The position numbers and the translations under genes are program-made. Of a DNA stretch of 5,229 nucleotides, positions 4,827-5,229 are shown piece after piece. The stretch's first letter is position 1. Each line of letters opens with the position of its first letter. Location: NCBI GenBank assembly GCA_020056545.1, contig JAGVHM010000131.1, positions 1 to 5,229 of the forward strand, in the 5' to 3' direction. The notes below the pieces were generated by a model. The model did not search any database and was not told where the DNA came from. It saw nothing but the letters and a program-made list of their open reading frames with translations. This DNA is from a bacterium (GTDB lineage: Bacteria; Desulfobacterota; Deferrimicrobia; Deferrimicrobiales; Deferrimicrobiaceae).

Positions 4827-5229
4827 AGGCGATCGCGGTCACCGGGGTTCACTTCACTTACGACGACGGCACCGAGGCGCTATCCGGCGTCGATTTCCAT
4901 GTCTCGGAAGGGGAGTTCGTCGCGGTCTTGGGATCGAACGGTTCGGGGAAGACGACGCTGATCGGCCTCCTCGTCGGCCTCCTCAAGGCAAAGTCGGGGC
5001 GGATCGCCATCGGCGGGCAGGAGATCGGAAGCCTCTCGGCGGAGGAACTCTACAAGCGGGTCGGCCTCGTCTTTCAGAACCCGAACGACCAGCTCTTCGC
5101 CGCGACCGTGGAGGAGGATGTCGCCTTCGGCCCCCGGAACCTGAACCTTCCGGAGGAGGAGGTGCAGGCGCGCGTCACGGAGGTGCTCACGGCCGTTGCG
5201 GCGCTTCCGCTCCGCGGCCGGGCGATTCA
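4823..5229 (+). CDS. cbiO: CbiO, ATP-binding subunit of the cobalt importer (partial, 3' end missing)
   Basis: Cytoplasmic ABC ATPase that powers Co2+ import with CbiQ and CbiM. The window holds its first 135 codons. VTGVHFTYDDGTEALSGVDF (6-25) is the usual first strand and A-loop region (Tyr13), GSNGSGKTT at 37-45 is Walker A with Lys43, and GLVFQNPNDQLFAATVEEDV at 81-100 carries the Q-loop Gln85 and the F-Q-N-P-x-D-Q-L-F signature of ECF/CbiO ATPases. AFGPRNL (101-107) follows as in the family. The ABC signature, Walker B and H-loop lie past the window end. The ATG at 4823 overlaps the cbiQ stop; only a weak GGGGGT (4811-4816) stands upstream, so translation probably depends on coupling to cbiQ. 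Confidence 0.95.
   Translation, partial: MKAIAVTGVHFTYDDGTEALSGVDFHVSEGEFVAVLGSNGSGKTTLIGLLVGLLKAKSGRIAIGGQEIGSLSAEELYKRVGLVFQNPNDQLFAATVEEDVAFGPRNLNLPEEEVQARVTEVLTAVAALPLRGRAI

Overview
The window is a one-direction (+ strand) cobalamin (vitamin B12) and cobalt-supply gene cluster from a GC-rich bacterium. The gene set suits an early-cobalt-insertion ('anaerobic') corrin pathway. A small cobaltochelatase of the CbiX type, a CbiMNQO-type cobalt importer and an atypical CbiN-like protein together suggest a deltaproteobacterium in the broad sense (Desulfobacterota, Geobacter- or Syntrophus-like). That assignment is an inference from gene style and could not be tested here.

Layout: (1) bases 1-62 hold the likely last codons of an unidentified upstream gene, whose stop overlaps the next start. 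(2) 62-1684 is cbiA, cobyrinate a,c-diamide synthase, carrying an in-frame palindromic repeat insertion (about 821-958) in its inter-domain linker. (3) 1681-2370 is cbiC, cobalt-precorrin-8 methylmutase, joined to cbiA by a 4-base ATGA overlap. (4) 2371-2410 is a short gap with a small REP-like hairpin. (5) 2411-2869 is cbiX, sirohydrochlorin cobaltochelatase. (6) 2870-3005 is a 136-base gap with several possible RNA stems and weak resemblance to part of a cobalamin riboswitch. (7) 3006-3773 is cbiM, 3770-4057 a CbiN-like gene broken by one in-frame TAA, 4050-4826 cbiQ, and 4823-5229 the start of cbiO, which runs off the window. All junctions from cbiM to cbiO overlap, as expected for one translationally coupled operon.

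Working together: CbiM/N/Q/O import Co2+, CbiX inserts it into sirohydrochlorin, CbiC makes cobyrinate near the end of the corrin-ring pathway, and CbiA amidates its a and c side chains using glutamine and ATP. Cobalt uptake, cobalt insertion and two late steps are therefore encoded side by side.

The points most worth a second look are the repeat element inside cbiA (7-base direct repeats at its edges, exactly 46 codons, no stop), the single ochre codon splitting the CbiN-like gene, and the structured leader of cbiM. I found no wholly new system: the genes belong to known families, and the novelty lies in these structural oddities. No convincing gene was found on the minus strand, and no tRNA, rRNA or CRISPR array.
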